Part shown: in pieces, positions 56,201 to 64,000 of the stretch | How positions within the stretch are numbered: position 1 is the first letter of the stretch | Layout: each line of letters opens with the position of its first letter | From: Ixodes scapularis | Taxonomy: Eukaryota > Arthropoda > Arachnida > Ixodida > Ixodidae | Direction: 5' to 3' | Length of the DNA: 64,000 nt | Assembly: GCF_016920785.2 (NCBI RefSeq) | Contig: NW_024609857.1 | Span: 193,205,027 to 193,269,026, forward strand | Translations under genes and position numbers: made by a program | The notes under the pieces: model-generated | Database searches by the model: none | What the model saw: the letters and a program-made list of their open reading frames with translations, nothing else | What the model was told of the DNA's origin: nothing

Positions 56201-56667
56201 CTGTGAAGGTGTGGTTGGCCGCGAGGGGTGTTTTCGTCCCCTGGTCTACAAACTGCGACCTGTGTGGCGCGAGTGAGACGATACAGCACGTCTTCGTCGA
56301 GTGCTCAAATGCGTATCTCTTCTGGGACGAACTCAGGGTGGCATTTGGGCAGCATTTTGAAATTGAGTGGCCAGTCTTTAAGTATTTGAACCTCGGAGGT
56401 ACCGACGATTCGGACGTAGCCCCGGCAATTGTCCTGCTGGGTCTGCAGTCCATTTGGTTGGCGCGTACTGCCATGGTGGAATGTCACACCGACGCCAGGC
56501 CGACGTGGGACTACTTCACGTCAAGGCTGAGGTGGCTCCTCTCCATTGCCGCGGGGGAGGAATATCACGAAGGAAATAAATGGCAGCACATAAAAAATAG
56601 ACTGGAGGCAAAGCGACTGAAGGACCAGCGCGCCTGGCAACGGAGGGACAGGAGCGGGGCTAACTAG
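53233..56667 (+). CDS. LINE ORF2: AP endonuclease-reverse transcriptase, intact
   Basis: I chose ATG 53233 because IGTLNMVSL, the endonuclease start, follows at once; the frame is open upstream to 52993. It has 1,144 codons without stop. Endonuclease residues are visible in order: N (TLNM), E (IQETKL), D and N (WGDFNCV), R/D (ARLDRLYV) and SDH (FSDHGLV). RT runs from VLIPKKAGN through DYRPISLLCGDYKILA, QLDMSQAFDGVSH and RQGCPLSPILFAL to the catalytic AYADDVAL (about 55316-55339). A C-terminal zinc motif, CDLCGASETIQHVFVEC, begins near 56259. The enzyme would nick target DNA and prime cDNA synthesis. It may still be active, but ORF1 in cis is broken. Confidence 0.9.
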   Translation: MSQGPRKSILKIGTLNMVSLIAWKRKQWLLDLLNREMVDIAFIQETKLSTPEMAKSFVRAFGHDFYCIHTLTTRFSGGTAVLVRKRGDIAVVDRDLGDDGRCATADCLIGDQLIRFISVYAPNSLSERRVSFETMRHMLDTPGDIVLWGDFNCVLSSTDRAGGVTGKDSSATTLRDVLRDNDLVDVTSGFPGFMPRYTRWQGGSHARLDRLYVSGGLLAGASSYSVKMVPFSDHGLVTTELKSDVATKRRVRGSWKMNMAILDSQEFSARVQQRLENFGRVVDACTWEAFKEELRELAEAFSHTRATEARQEEQALTGTLRIILEEEEKRPGTFAEDIRYCKTRLQEMMEERLRGAQVRSRELNLEGETQPIKIFRTFERKRAQANHISNVRYEGHLVSGQEEVAAAFESHYKRLFSKQECDASTHHKYLQELAAVPDDIKDLINAPIRESEVRRAIKKLSGNKAPGPDGIGAEFYKRYADLLCPILVEVYKDIFQRKLLPPSMRESLTVLIPKKAGNSSDPAVTDYRPISLLCGDYKILAKILARRLDVGLRCVVGDHQAYGLRGLSIARNLHAMRIVREASGEGHQPLAVLQLDMSQAFDGVSHEFLRAVLKKCEVGDGMLDWVGLCYRDISTRLLVNGDKGRSIPIGRSVRQGCPLSPILFALQLEPLCGAIIRDTTIQGLQMGDQDVKLLAYADDVALICTSKAQVEAALQHFAVFSQASGAVVNRRKSIGAWLGDWATTPTIFADIEWRTTVDSYLGAPIGERGPTVEKWRQKTNAIQMKLSPRLSLFNRAYVCNSTSYPAVLYWAQAAVCLESTANRIHRSWASFIWRSTMERTRRSNLFLSLAAGGLGLVNVVLKLHVQRFLLFRDRRDPLFLSAIHYLGYPYLGRWMVSTTGRTTRGAGLRFYAEIAASVEFFLVHFSWEYLLAASRKTLYWDTLAIVLPVPLYRMETVPLCAAGLFKRVRRFPVPASTKDFFVRLHLEVLPVKVWLAARGVFVPWSTNCDLCGASETIQHVFVECSNAYLFWDELRVAFGQHFEIEWPVFKYLNLGGTDDSDVAPAIVLLGLQSIWLARTAMVECHTDARPTWDYFTSRLRWLLSIAAGEEYHEGNKWQHIKNRLEAKRLKDQRAWQRRDRSGAN

Positions 56668-56989
56668 GGTGCCCACACTTCGTGGCCCGTTCGGGGGCTG
56701 GCTGCGGCCAGGCAACGAGATTCTTAAAAGCGGAAAAAAAAGGGAAGGGGAAGGGAAGGGAAAAGGGGAAAAAACAACTTTTATTTTATTATTAGTCTGT
56801 TAACCGGGACTGACTGTTTGACTGACTGTTTTGTGTTATCTTGTGGTCTGTAAACCAGGACTGACTTTTTCCTCCTCTTTTTTTGTCTCTTTATCTTGAT
56901 AATAGAATGACTAAACATATGAAAGTATCCGCTCATGTTACGTGTAACTGCAATATGTAAATAAACTTGTTTTTGTTAGAAAAAAAAAA

Positions 56990-57125
56990 GAGGCATAGCA
57001 TAGTGGTTAAGATGCCCGATTTGTATGCAAGTGGTCGCGGGTTCGATGCGCGGTGGACCAGCTTTTTTTTTTTTTTTTGAACATTTTGTTCTATTGAGGC
57101 ATTTGGCGATATTTATGAGTGCGTA
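56990..57125 (+). mobile_element. tRNA-derived SINE, family A, second copy
   Basis: It directly abuts the LINE poly-A. The A box TAGCATAGTGGTTAAGATG and B box GCGGGTTCGATGC are followed by T17 and the body TATTGAGGCATTTGGCGATA, which also occurs at 8833-8990. It may have inserted into the A tail or been co-mobilised. Confidence 0.7.
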
Positions 57126-57169
57126 TAGCTTTACTCTTGTATAAATGCTGCCCTTGTTGATGAAATTCC

Positions 57170-57325
57170 CTTGGCAGTGGCAGTCAGACGTCATCTGATG
57201 GACCATCAGATGACGTCTGATGGTCCATCACGTTCCACCAAGGCTGCTGACAGGCAGTCAGTGTCCCAAATTACGTACCTTGATGGAATTTTCAATAGGG
57301 ATGTTATATACCTAGAGGGCAACCA
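57170..57325 (-). repeat. Repeat with TGATGGACCATCA palindrome core
   Basis: Reading on the minus strand: GGTTGCCCTCTAGGTATATA, then ATCCCTATTGAAAATTCCAT, then the core. The core is a nearly perfect hairpin: TGATGGACCATCAGATGACG and neighbours, 57195-57232. It is the uninterrupted counterpart of the repeat split at 49309/51066. Confidence 0.7.
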
Positions 57326-58709
57326 GTAAACAGTTATATTAGGTCCCGAAAGCAATTATATATTTTTTAATAAAATAACAAAAATGTTTATTTTTGAATA
57401 AAATTATGCATTTTTTTTAAATATTTAAATTAAACAAAACTGCACAAACTCAACCACATTGTAAGCCGACAACCATGCAAAGTTAAGAAAAAAATATTGT
57501 TGGGTATTTCATAAAAAAGCTTATTTTTCGTAAATTATTGAGTGATGCCTAGTTTCACGCTGTTTTCAAAAATTAAAATCGCGCTCACGTCATCACAATT
57601 TTTTTTTCGTCAGAACTATTTTAGGGTATGGCTACGGACATTGTGGCCGAAGCCCATGAATTTTTTTTAAGAAATCGGAGGTGGTCGAGCGCAACCTCTG
57701 GGACGTTTCCCATGCAATGACCCTCAAAGAAGGTTCGAGCGTCGCGCGCTCGGGGCGAGGATGAATGCCCCTTTCGAGAAGAAGAAAGCAGGGCGAAAGT
57801 TACGTCTGGTGCAAGAATGATCGCGAATCGTTTAGAAGCCTGTGACCGGACGTTGCTTTTTCGGCTCTGCGGGCGGCAATAGCCAACCGGCAACGGCCAG
57901 GCGGCGCCAGCAGCGTGAGCGCGTACGGTTATACCCTGTCTCGTTGTAACTTGACAAAGGGTGAACGATAAGCCCCACATTGCGTGCCGAAGGCTTCGAA
58001 ATACGCGACGCATACGAGCTCAACGCACACATGTTGGAGCATGACGCAGCGAAAAGCCTGATACTTCTTTGGAGTTGAGGCGCGCTCCGGTGATACGCAG
58101 TCACGTTCCGATTGGCCCGCTAGGACCGTAGCTTCCGCTCTACTGGCACGTTACGCGATCACGCCTTCCTGGGATACCCAGTATTTCTTGCTTCAGACAC
58201 TAGGCTGAGCGGCGCCACCAGAGTAAAAGCTCACGTTTGAACAATGCAGCCGCCACTCCCAGGGGTATCCAATATTTCTTGTTTCAGTCGCTAGATGGCG
58301 CCAAACCAAACAGCATTGCAGGTTGCCTATATGACGGGCCGGCCCTTTTGTCGTGCATGTGTTTGGCTCTTTGGGGATTTCCAAGAAAACGTGATGACGT
58401 GATAGACAAATAAAATATTTTTTTTTGGCGGTCAGGTGTCTTATTTAGGTGGCTGGGTGTTTATTTTGACCAAAATCACGAGACTGGAAAACACAGAAAA
58501 CGACACTCAGGTGTAGATGTTGAGTTTGGAAAACCCAAAGTAGGACTGGCGCGAGAGTCATAATAAAAAAAAAATGCCGAGGTTAAAAATGAACTCACGG
58601 GAATAAATGATACGAATTAATTTTAATACGAATTCAGTGATAAATGTAACGACTGGCCAGGCAAACATTTTGGGTCTGTGGATAGCTTTTGCACATAGTT
58701 TAAGCAATG
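57326..58709. other. No supported gene; small direct duplication
   Basis: About 58168-58210 and 58256-58300 share GTATTTCTTG(C/T)TTCAG and GGCGCCA; the second has GCTAGATGGCGCCA. Minus frames at 57621-58104 lack family support. The remainder is AT-rich. Confidence 0.45.
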
Positions 58710-59162
58710 TACAGGGTGTTAGAAAACAAAATATACCATTTTTTTTTACCGCAAGAATAAATTATGAATCGCCGACCGCTGATTCTCCGCCCACTGTAGT
58801 GCTAGAGGTCACAACCAGATGTCAAAGTTTCAGCCCGATCCGATACCTTATTTAAAAATTATGAGTGATTTTCTGAAAAGTTCAATGGGAAAATGGCGGC
58901 CGACGGAGTTTCCGAATACACTGAACTTTACGGGCGCCAGAAACCAAAAACGGGCAAAAATGGGCTCCATATTCCCATTGAAATTTTCAGAAAATCACTT
59001 ATAACTTTTGAATAAGGTATTCGTTCGGGATAAAACTTTGACGTCTGGTTGCGACCTCTAGCTCTACTTTTGCGTGGAGAATAAGCGTTAGGCGACGCGT
59101 AGTTTATTTGTGCGGTAAAAAACAAAACAAAAAAACATGCACATTTTTTGCGACACCCTGTA
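58710..59162. mobile_element. Foldback MITE with TACAGGGTGT ends
   Basis: It begins TACAGGGTGTTAGAAAACAA and ends CGACACCCTGTA. The arms of about 200 bases (58710-58890 and 58965-59162) are imperfect reverse complements. Shared words are TAGAGGTC/GACCTCTA, CAAAGTTT/AAACTTTG and GATTTTCTGAAAA/TTTTCAGAAAATC. Bounded by TA, which suggests a mariner-like mover. Confidence 0.75.
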
Positions 59163-59310
59163 CATCTTAATTTGGTGATTTCTGCGCGCGAGCAGTGATG
59201 TGCGAAAATGAAAAAGATGCCAACGGTAGAATTTGACGTTGTATAAAATAGTGTGTAAGCACGCACATCGTACGCTGATTAAGAATGAAACAGCTTTACA
59301 TTTCACACTA

Positions 59311-59818
59311 GCGTTGAGCGTATCGAAAGTTAAGGGTGAATCAAAAGCTAAAGCACGTACTCATATACTGATCAGGCCATTATGCTTGAATGCTCATAGT
59401 ACTTTATTACCCTCAGATTTAATGCACGTTTTCTCCTGATTGCTTACAAGAGGAAGAAGGAAACATTCCAACTCTGGGCTGAGAGAAAATCTCCACCTGC
59501 TGACAGCTACCAATCATCTCGGCGCCGATTATGAGTATTCACTGCATGCTAACGGTCGTGTGCTTAGAACAACTTTTTCCCATGTGATTTCATACAATCC
59601 CAATTGTTCTCGACAGACAACAATGTTTACTCAGGCAAGCGGTCAGATATAAAGCTTAGAATATTTTGTATTGATTGTGGCCCATGTGGCAAGTAGCATA
59701 GGTTTTTTTTTACAATCCGCGAAATAGGATGCCCTTGGGTTACCTTGGTCTCTAGTGCATGTAGCACACAAAATAGCACGAACTGAATCGCTGTAGGGAA
59801 ACGAAAACAATAATGGTA
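59311..59818 (+). repeat. 508-bp duplicated segment, copy 1
   Basis: It starts GCGTTGAGCGTATCGAAAGT and ends AATAATGGTA, with a near-identical copy 1,479 bases downstream. A 70-codon frame is shared by both copies but has no family match. The nature of the segment (mobile or local duplication) is unclear. Confidence 0.85.
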
Positions 59819-60364
59819 AACAAGCGTGTAATCACGCGAAAACTGAGGGCACTGCACATATGCAGAAGGTAAGCTTTGTTTCACTAAATACATTACCAGT
59901 AAAGCATTTGGTTTTATCCTGCGAGCGAAGCGGAACATACAAGTACGAGCATACTGCCCTGAACTACACTTCCAGTGAACAAACGCACCATCCAAAAAAT
60001 CGAGCTCGCTTTTATAGCTTTTGGTGTGCTCAAACCTTTCAAGACACACTTATAATCAATTCTATTACTTCAATTATTTTTATTAGGTGCGCTTGTGTGT
60101 GTGTGTGTTTGTGTGTGTGTCTGTTTGTGTCTTTTGCGTTCACGTGCCATTTCGTTAGTTATATAACATTTTTCCAGAGGTCCGACAACTATAGTCTGTT
60201 TGATCATAAGAGCCGCATAATCAAAGATGTAGACAAACAAAAAAAAAACGCAAACACACACTAAATGCAAAGTACCGACACATTCAAAATTAATCATTAG
60301 TTTCTTAGAGAGCAGCTGTTTCGTAGGGCGACATTGCTATCCGTTGAAGGTTAGAAAAAGTGCA
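59819..60364. other. No gene; GT microsatellite
   Basis: A GT-rich stretch lies at about 60093-60130. Nothing else is identified. Confidence 0.5.
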
Positions 60365-60770
60365 GTACAACTGTTAGCTCTGGGTCTTGAACGTGTATTA
60401 CGCAGTATATGTGGCACACGATCGCATGGCGATAGGATGCAGATGGGTCACTGAACCCAGGGTCCATGCTAAAGCCCCTTGATAAAGGCGCTTTTTACAA
60501 GTTCTGCCAACCAATGTTGTGGAAACGCGCAAGACACGTGCCACGAGCGTGTGCTCCGCCGCCATTGGCTTTCAAGGACCAGTCATTTTAGTGCTGCGCC
60601 GCCATTTGCCTTCAATGGCCGCTCAAGATACGGGCCTCGTGCACTGGCACCTTTGAGGTTATTTTTAAAAAAACAACGGAAACACATCGAGGGGATTTAG
60701 TCCCTACAGGCTCTGCAGCGTGAGCTCCGTGCTTTGAACTAGAGCCACTAAATGAGCTTATTTAGTGACA
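60365..60770 (-). mobile_element. SINE family B related, partial
   Basis: Shares TCTTGAACGTGTATTACGCAGTA-like sequence and CTCTGCAGCGTGAGCTCC with the SINE at 22634-22925. The pol III head is not recognisable, so it is a fragment or diverged copy. Confidence 0.45.
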
Positions 60771-60789
60771 CTAGAGCCACTTTCGGTAC

Positions 60790-61297
60790 GCGTTGAGCGT
60801 ATCGAAAGTTAAGGGTGAATCAAAAGCTAAAGCACGTACTCATATACTGATCAGGCCATTATGCTTGAATGTTCATAGTACTTTATTACCCTCAGATTTA
60901 ATGTACGTTTTCTCCTGATTGCTTACAACAAAAAGAAGGAAACATTCCAACTCTGGGCTGAGAGAAAATCTCCACCTGCTGACAGCTACCAATCATCTCG
61001 GCGCCGATTATGAGTATTCACTGCATGCTAACGGTCGTGTGCTTAGAACAAGTTTTTCCCACGTGATTTCACACAATCCCAATTGTTCTCGACAGACAAC
61101 AATGTTTACTCAGGCAAGCGGTCAGATATAAAGCTTAGAATATTTTGTATTGATTGTGGTTCATGTGGCAAGTAGCATAGGTCTTTTTTTTACAATCCGC
61201 GAAATAGGATGCCCTTGGGTTACCTTGGTCTTTAGTGCATGTAGCATACAAAAGAGCACGAACTGAATCGCTGTGGGAAACGAAAACAATAATGGTA
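60790..61297 (+). repeat. 508-bp duplicated segment, copy 2
   Basis: Near-identical to 59311-59818. It stops being similar exactly at GGTA/CCCTATTG (61297/61298), where the CCAGAC-type repeat begins. Copy 1 continues into other sequence at that point. Confidence 0.85.
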
Positions 61298-61640
61298 CCC
61301 TATTGAAAAATCCACCAGACCGGTTTGGTGTGTCCTAGTGTTTTCTGACGTAAACATCAGACCGGCCTGGTGTGTTCTGGTGCGCACATCAGGCCAGCCT
61401 AACGTGTTCTGTTGTCCCCACTAGAACACGTTAGGCTGGTTTGGTGTGCCCATCAGATCATCCTAGTGTGGTCTGATGTGCACATCAAAACACACCAGGC
61501 TGGTCTGATGTGCACAACACAGCACACCAGAATGGCTTGTTGTGCACACTACGCCACACCAGACGGGTCTAATGTCCACACCAAGGCACACTAAACTGGC
61601 CTGACATGCACACCAGGGTGTCTCTGGTGAGCACACATTA
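61298..61640. repeat. CCAGAC/GTCTGG palindromic minisatellite
   Basis: It opens with CCCTATTGAAAAATCCACC. About 10 units of about 30 bases follow, with variants of CACCAGACCGGTTTGGTGTG alternating with GTGCACATCA. Each unit is nearly self-complementary. The right end is near 61640. The opening motif also occurs at 57291 (reverse). Confidence 0.75.
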
Positions 61641-61819
61641 CGGATATATGTATGGTGTTGAATGAAAACATGTTTTCTTGTAAAATTTTATAAGATGTAC
61701 AGAGCTCAAGCACCACATTTGATTTTATAAGGTGCTTAATTGAAGGGGCGATGCAACGATTCACTTCAAATAATATGTACTTTGCATAAGCATGTTGGCA
61801 CAGTGTAACAAACGTTTAC
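61641..61819. other. Presumed intron or downstream DNA of piggyBac-derived gene
   Basis: Holds the donor-side intron of the minus-strand exon ending at 61820. No further exon of that gene is found toward lower coordinates. Confidence 0.4.
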
Positions 61820-62267
61820 CTATATGCAATAGCCTGATGGAAAGAATACAGGTTTGCCTCGTCAACAATCGTCAGCAGCTTGTCATCAATGAAAACTTGA
61901 AAATATTTCAGTCGGCATTTGACATCATCAGAGGCCGTAAACATGGGTTCCGCAGGCTCCAGAAAACACCGGTCTTCTTTTCCCCAGTCAAAAACTTGCG
62001 TCGGTGACTTTTGCTTCTTTCTTGACGTTGACAGAAGTGGACAGGCGGGCGTTCTGCCTTCAGTTTCGTTATCGCTTGGAAGTTCTGTTGTTAGGCCCTT
62101 CGTTGGCAAGTTCTTCTCGTCACTGTCACTCACTTCACTATCACTAGGTCCCGCATCAGACACTGTTCCACTTTCTGGAATCAAAACCACACAGGGATGA
62201 TCGAGACACCGTGTCTGGTAGAAAGATCCCGATGGAATTTCGTTCGGGCAGCAGTAGAATACGAAGC
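61820..62267 (-). CDS. Exon 2 of piggyBac-transposase-derived gene
   Basis: On the minus strand a strong acceptor (TGCTCTTTTCTTTTAG) precedes 62267. The exon ends at 61820 before GTAAACG. It is phase 1 at its start and open throughout (148 codons and part-codons). It encodes an acidic, serine-rich linker (SDAGPSDSEVSDSDE). Then comes EPAEPMFTASDDVKCRLKYF followed by FIDDKLLTIVDEANLYS, the signature that opens the DDE_Tnp_1_7 region of piggyBac-derived (PGBD-like) proteins. The catalytic aspartates would be in later exons, not present in the window, so the gene may be truncated or continue after a long intron. Domesticated and transposon copies cannot be told apart here. Confidence 0.6.
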
Positions 62268-63093
62268 CTAAAAGAAAAGAGCACCACGTCAAATTCTACC
62301 AGAAAACAGGGATGTACTAAACCACGCCAAACAGGAAGCTTTCTCCCGACAATTAAAGCCGATTCCTCGTGCACAGGTATGTAAAATTCAGAGTGAACGC
62401 CCGCCCCTAAAGGAAACTACTGAAACACTGCCAAATCTAAGCACGGAACGGAACACCACAGAAATCACAGAGCTACTATGCGACTCCTCTCTTAAGACAG
62501 TTTTACATGCAGCGACTGTGCGAAAAAAAAAAAAAATCGGTGCGACAGCCGACGCAGCGAGTGCGATCGCAATGTTTGGTTTCACATGCTCCAACAACCA
62601 CGCAATTTCTGTCGGAGCGGCTGGCGCTTCGGACACGGACGCGACGCGTTTCACTTTGTCTAAAATACAACAAAAACGTCTTAATAAGCATACATGTTTT
62701 AGGAATGCAATATGTAACCAGAAATTTATAATAACGAAGCATTAAATCAGAAGCTTTTATGTGCCTACATTTATTTTCGCGGATGAAAGCTGGCTAATGA
62801 ACGGCTGATTGACGAGAAAGCGATCGCACCGGCTCTGCGGCAAAATACCAACTTGGTGGAAACCAGTTGCAGAGCCGCTGCGACAGTGCGACTGCGATTT
62901 TAATCGCACATATACTAGAAATCGCACCGATTTCGGGCGAGAATCAGAGCATGTGAAAGAGCCTTCGCATATCTACTATGTACTTTTTTTCCCCCGACCT
63001 TCATACGTTTCAGGGTAAAATACGTCAGCGCTATGGAATCCAGAACTTGTAAAAATTCAAAATTAGCATATTTCAGAGCAAATTACTGCTTAC
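62268..63093 (-). other. Intron of piggyBac-derived gene, with SINE/MITE-like DNA
   Basis: GTAAGC at 63093 and TTTTAG at 62268 bound it. Inside, GCAGCGACTGTGCGA (about 62510) and GTGCGACTGCGATTTTAATC (about 62885) belong to a GCGATCGCA-rich, partly inverted repeat between about 62500 and 62965 with ACATGC/GCATGT ends. No exon is seen within. Confidence 0.45.
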
Positions 63094-63163
63094 CTTTGTA
63101 ACAGCAGGTCGAAGTGCGTAGCACGGCGTGAACGATACGCACCTTGGGCGCCGCCATGCACAT
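63094..63163 (-). CDS. Exon 1 (coding part) of piggyBac-derived gene
   Basis: The minus-strand ATG at 63163-63161 (a second in-frame ATG two codons later) opens 23 codons: MCMAAPKVRIVHAVLRTSTC and three more. It ends in TTACAAAG followed by the consensus donor GTAAGC, a phase 1 intron. The next exon at 62267 also starts in phase 1, so the two join to a glycine codon without a shift. That agreement is the main support. The upstream GC-rich stretch (about 63164-63235) would be 5' UTR. The encoded start matches no domain I know by itself. Confidence 0.5.
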
Positions 63164-63235
63164 CGCAGCCGACGGAGCGACGGAGTATCTGGAAACCCCT
63201 CGCGGCGAAAAGTCGAGACCGCGAAACCGAAACCA

Positions 63236-63753
63236 GAAAATGTATTTCCTAAGATACGTTAAACATTTTGCATGAGTATTGCTTTGGGTCCCAAAAACAC
63301 TATTTTTATATTGAATGTGTCCTAAAAATACACAAACATTTTTTAAAGTACCTAAAAGGGTTAATAAAATAAAAACGAAAGGAAAACTTTAGTGTTGCTA
63401 GAAGTGCTAGGAATCGTCGGCGGCGTCTGTGCACACTGGGCAATTTGCCCCCCCAGCGAGCTGCTGAGCGCGAAGGAAAAAACGGTCGTGGGAGAAAAGG
63501 TAAGTATTAAGGATATTTCTTTGTTTCTTTTTGTGCTTGCTGCACTACCATGTGGGGATTTCGCATTATTAGGTCTGCTGAGACACTTGTAGCTTTATTT
63601 TCAGTGAACGATTCGAGCCTGAATGTATAGCTTTACAGAAGAAAAATTTCCGGGCGGCTATCAGTTCGAAAGTCTTTGTTACCCAGCATTGCTAGCCGGC
63701 AAGCATATTCTAGAGTTGTCATTTGGACACCAGTTTGAGTTGTCTTCACCACT
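63236..63753. other. No supported gene
   Basis: AT-rich, with a 66-codon plus frame (63392-63592) containing a hydrophobic run but no family match. Confidence 0.4.
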
Positions 63754-64000
63754 TGTGGGGTCTCTCTGTAATAATCGCCGCGCGATCGGCATGTGCTTCG
63801 CTCGTCTCCCAGGGAGTGACACAATACAACGAGAAGATTGCGAATCGGTTTACTATACTTCCCAGTTGTCCGTGTTCGAGAGCCGGCTCTGCGGCCCGCC
63901 GAGCCGGGTTGTCGCCCGTCATTCAGAGCTCGCAGTCGCTGTCCGTGTCCAGGCCTCCGGATCGTCCTCCCCACGCCAGCGCTGCGTAGGCAAGCTGTTC
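63754..64000 (+). mobile_element. LTR-like repeat, second copy, cut by window end
   Basis: It starts TGTGGGGTCTCTCTGTAATA and follows the copy at 31946-32200 to the window end (CGCGCGATCGG, GTGTCCAGGCCTCCGGATCG, CGCCAGCGCTGCGTAGGC). The shared start at TGTGGGG supports an element boundary. Confidence 0.6.

Larger units (their letters stand above)
51870..56991 (+). mobile_element. Nearly full-length non-LTR retrotransposon (Tx1/L1-like)
   Basis: Two ORFs in L1-like order (ORF1 with zinc knuckles, ORF2 with AP endonuclease and RT) are followed by a 3' UTR of about 310 bases containing a GA-rich tract (56735-56775), AATAAA at 56960-56965 and an A tail (about 56980-56989). It lies in the same direction as the BEN-like exon and inside its presumed first intron. 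The 5' boundary is not determined. RT style (DYRPISLLCGDYKILAKILA) suggests Tx1/L1. Confidence 0.8.

Noticed and set aside
49309..57325. An 8-kb DNA transposon bounded by inverted GGTTGCCCTCTAGG ends
   Set aside because: Each end is better explained as part of its own small palindromic repeat (one split by a foldback element). Unrelated units (BEN-like exon, LINE, SINE) lie between and no transposase is present.
62500..62965. A complete MITE with ACATGC/GCATGT ends
   Set aside because: The inverted symmetry is weak and no target duplication could be fixed.

Overview
The window is animal (arthropod) nuclear DNA and most resembles a hard-tick (ixodid) genome. It is AT-rich and repeat-dense, with GC-rich retrotransposons dropped into it. 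Genes are split by introns, with polyadenylation signals and GT-AG (possibly GC-AG) junctions. It carries tRNA-derived SINEs, Ty3/gypsy, Penelope-like, CR1/L2-like and Tx1/L1-like retroelements, and a diverged copy of a dispersed repeat I recall from tick genomes (23889-24036). The species cannot be fixed from the sequence alone. No bacterial operon, rRNA or CRISPR array is present.

Host genes are sparse and incomplete. The best three are: the first coding exon (51649-51825, +) of a protein resembling the N-terminus of BEN-domain proteins; two phase-matched exons of a piggyBac-transposase-derived gene on the minus strand (63094-63163 and 61820-62267); and an anonymous 46-codon exon at 3069-3206 (+) with a consensus GC-type donor. 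A short candidate first coding exon lies at 4335-4369.

Layout. 1-5900: low-repeat DNA with the candidate exons and a palindrome-rich repeat. 5934-7828: a Ty3/gypsy insertion whose interior is an inverted RNase H segment joined to the integrase end. 8455-9555: a long inverted repeat around a SINE. 12460-12539: a perfect 35-bp hairpin. 13250-15650: LINE endonuclease remains, then a Penelope-like relic. 15722-20381: a young, TSD-flanked Ty3/gypsy element with three lesions. 20590-25960: two CR1/L2-like LINE relics invaded by three other repeats. 28305-29220: two palindromic blocks. 29450-34725: a roughly 350-bp tandem repeat hit by a TIR element and a solo-LTR-like repeat, then a hAT-type element with a perfect 8-bp TSD. 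35608-36290 and 37421-38900: tandem arrays with periods near 225 bp and exactly 473 bp. 39029-45093: MITEs and palindromic minisatellites. 46382-49318: a tRNA-like sequence and a truncated gypsy element of the same LTR family as the one at 5934. 49309-51365: a palindromic repeat split by a foldback element. 51649-57120: the BEN-like exon, then a nearly intact Tx1/L1-like LINE and a SINE. 57180-61640: more foldback and palindromic repeats and a 508-bp duplication. 61820-63163: the piggyBac-derived gene. 63754-end: an LTR-like repeat matching the copy at 31946.

The most unusual theme is about ten separate repeats whose cores are built from copies of a short palindrome, a different one at almost every locus: TGACGTCA, GCTAAATTTAGC, TGGCCA, a CCAGAC/GTCTGG type, TTCCCTTAGGGGAGGAA and others. 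Some share one terminal motif (CCCTATTGAAAAATCC) or common flanks while their cores differ. I could not match this pattern to a family I know.
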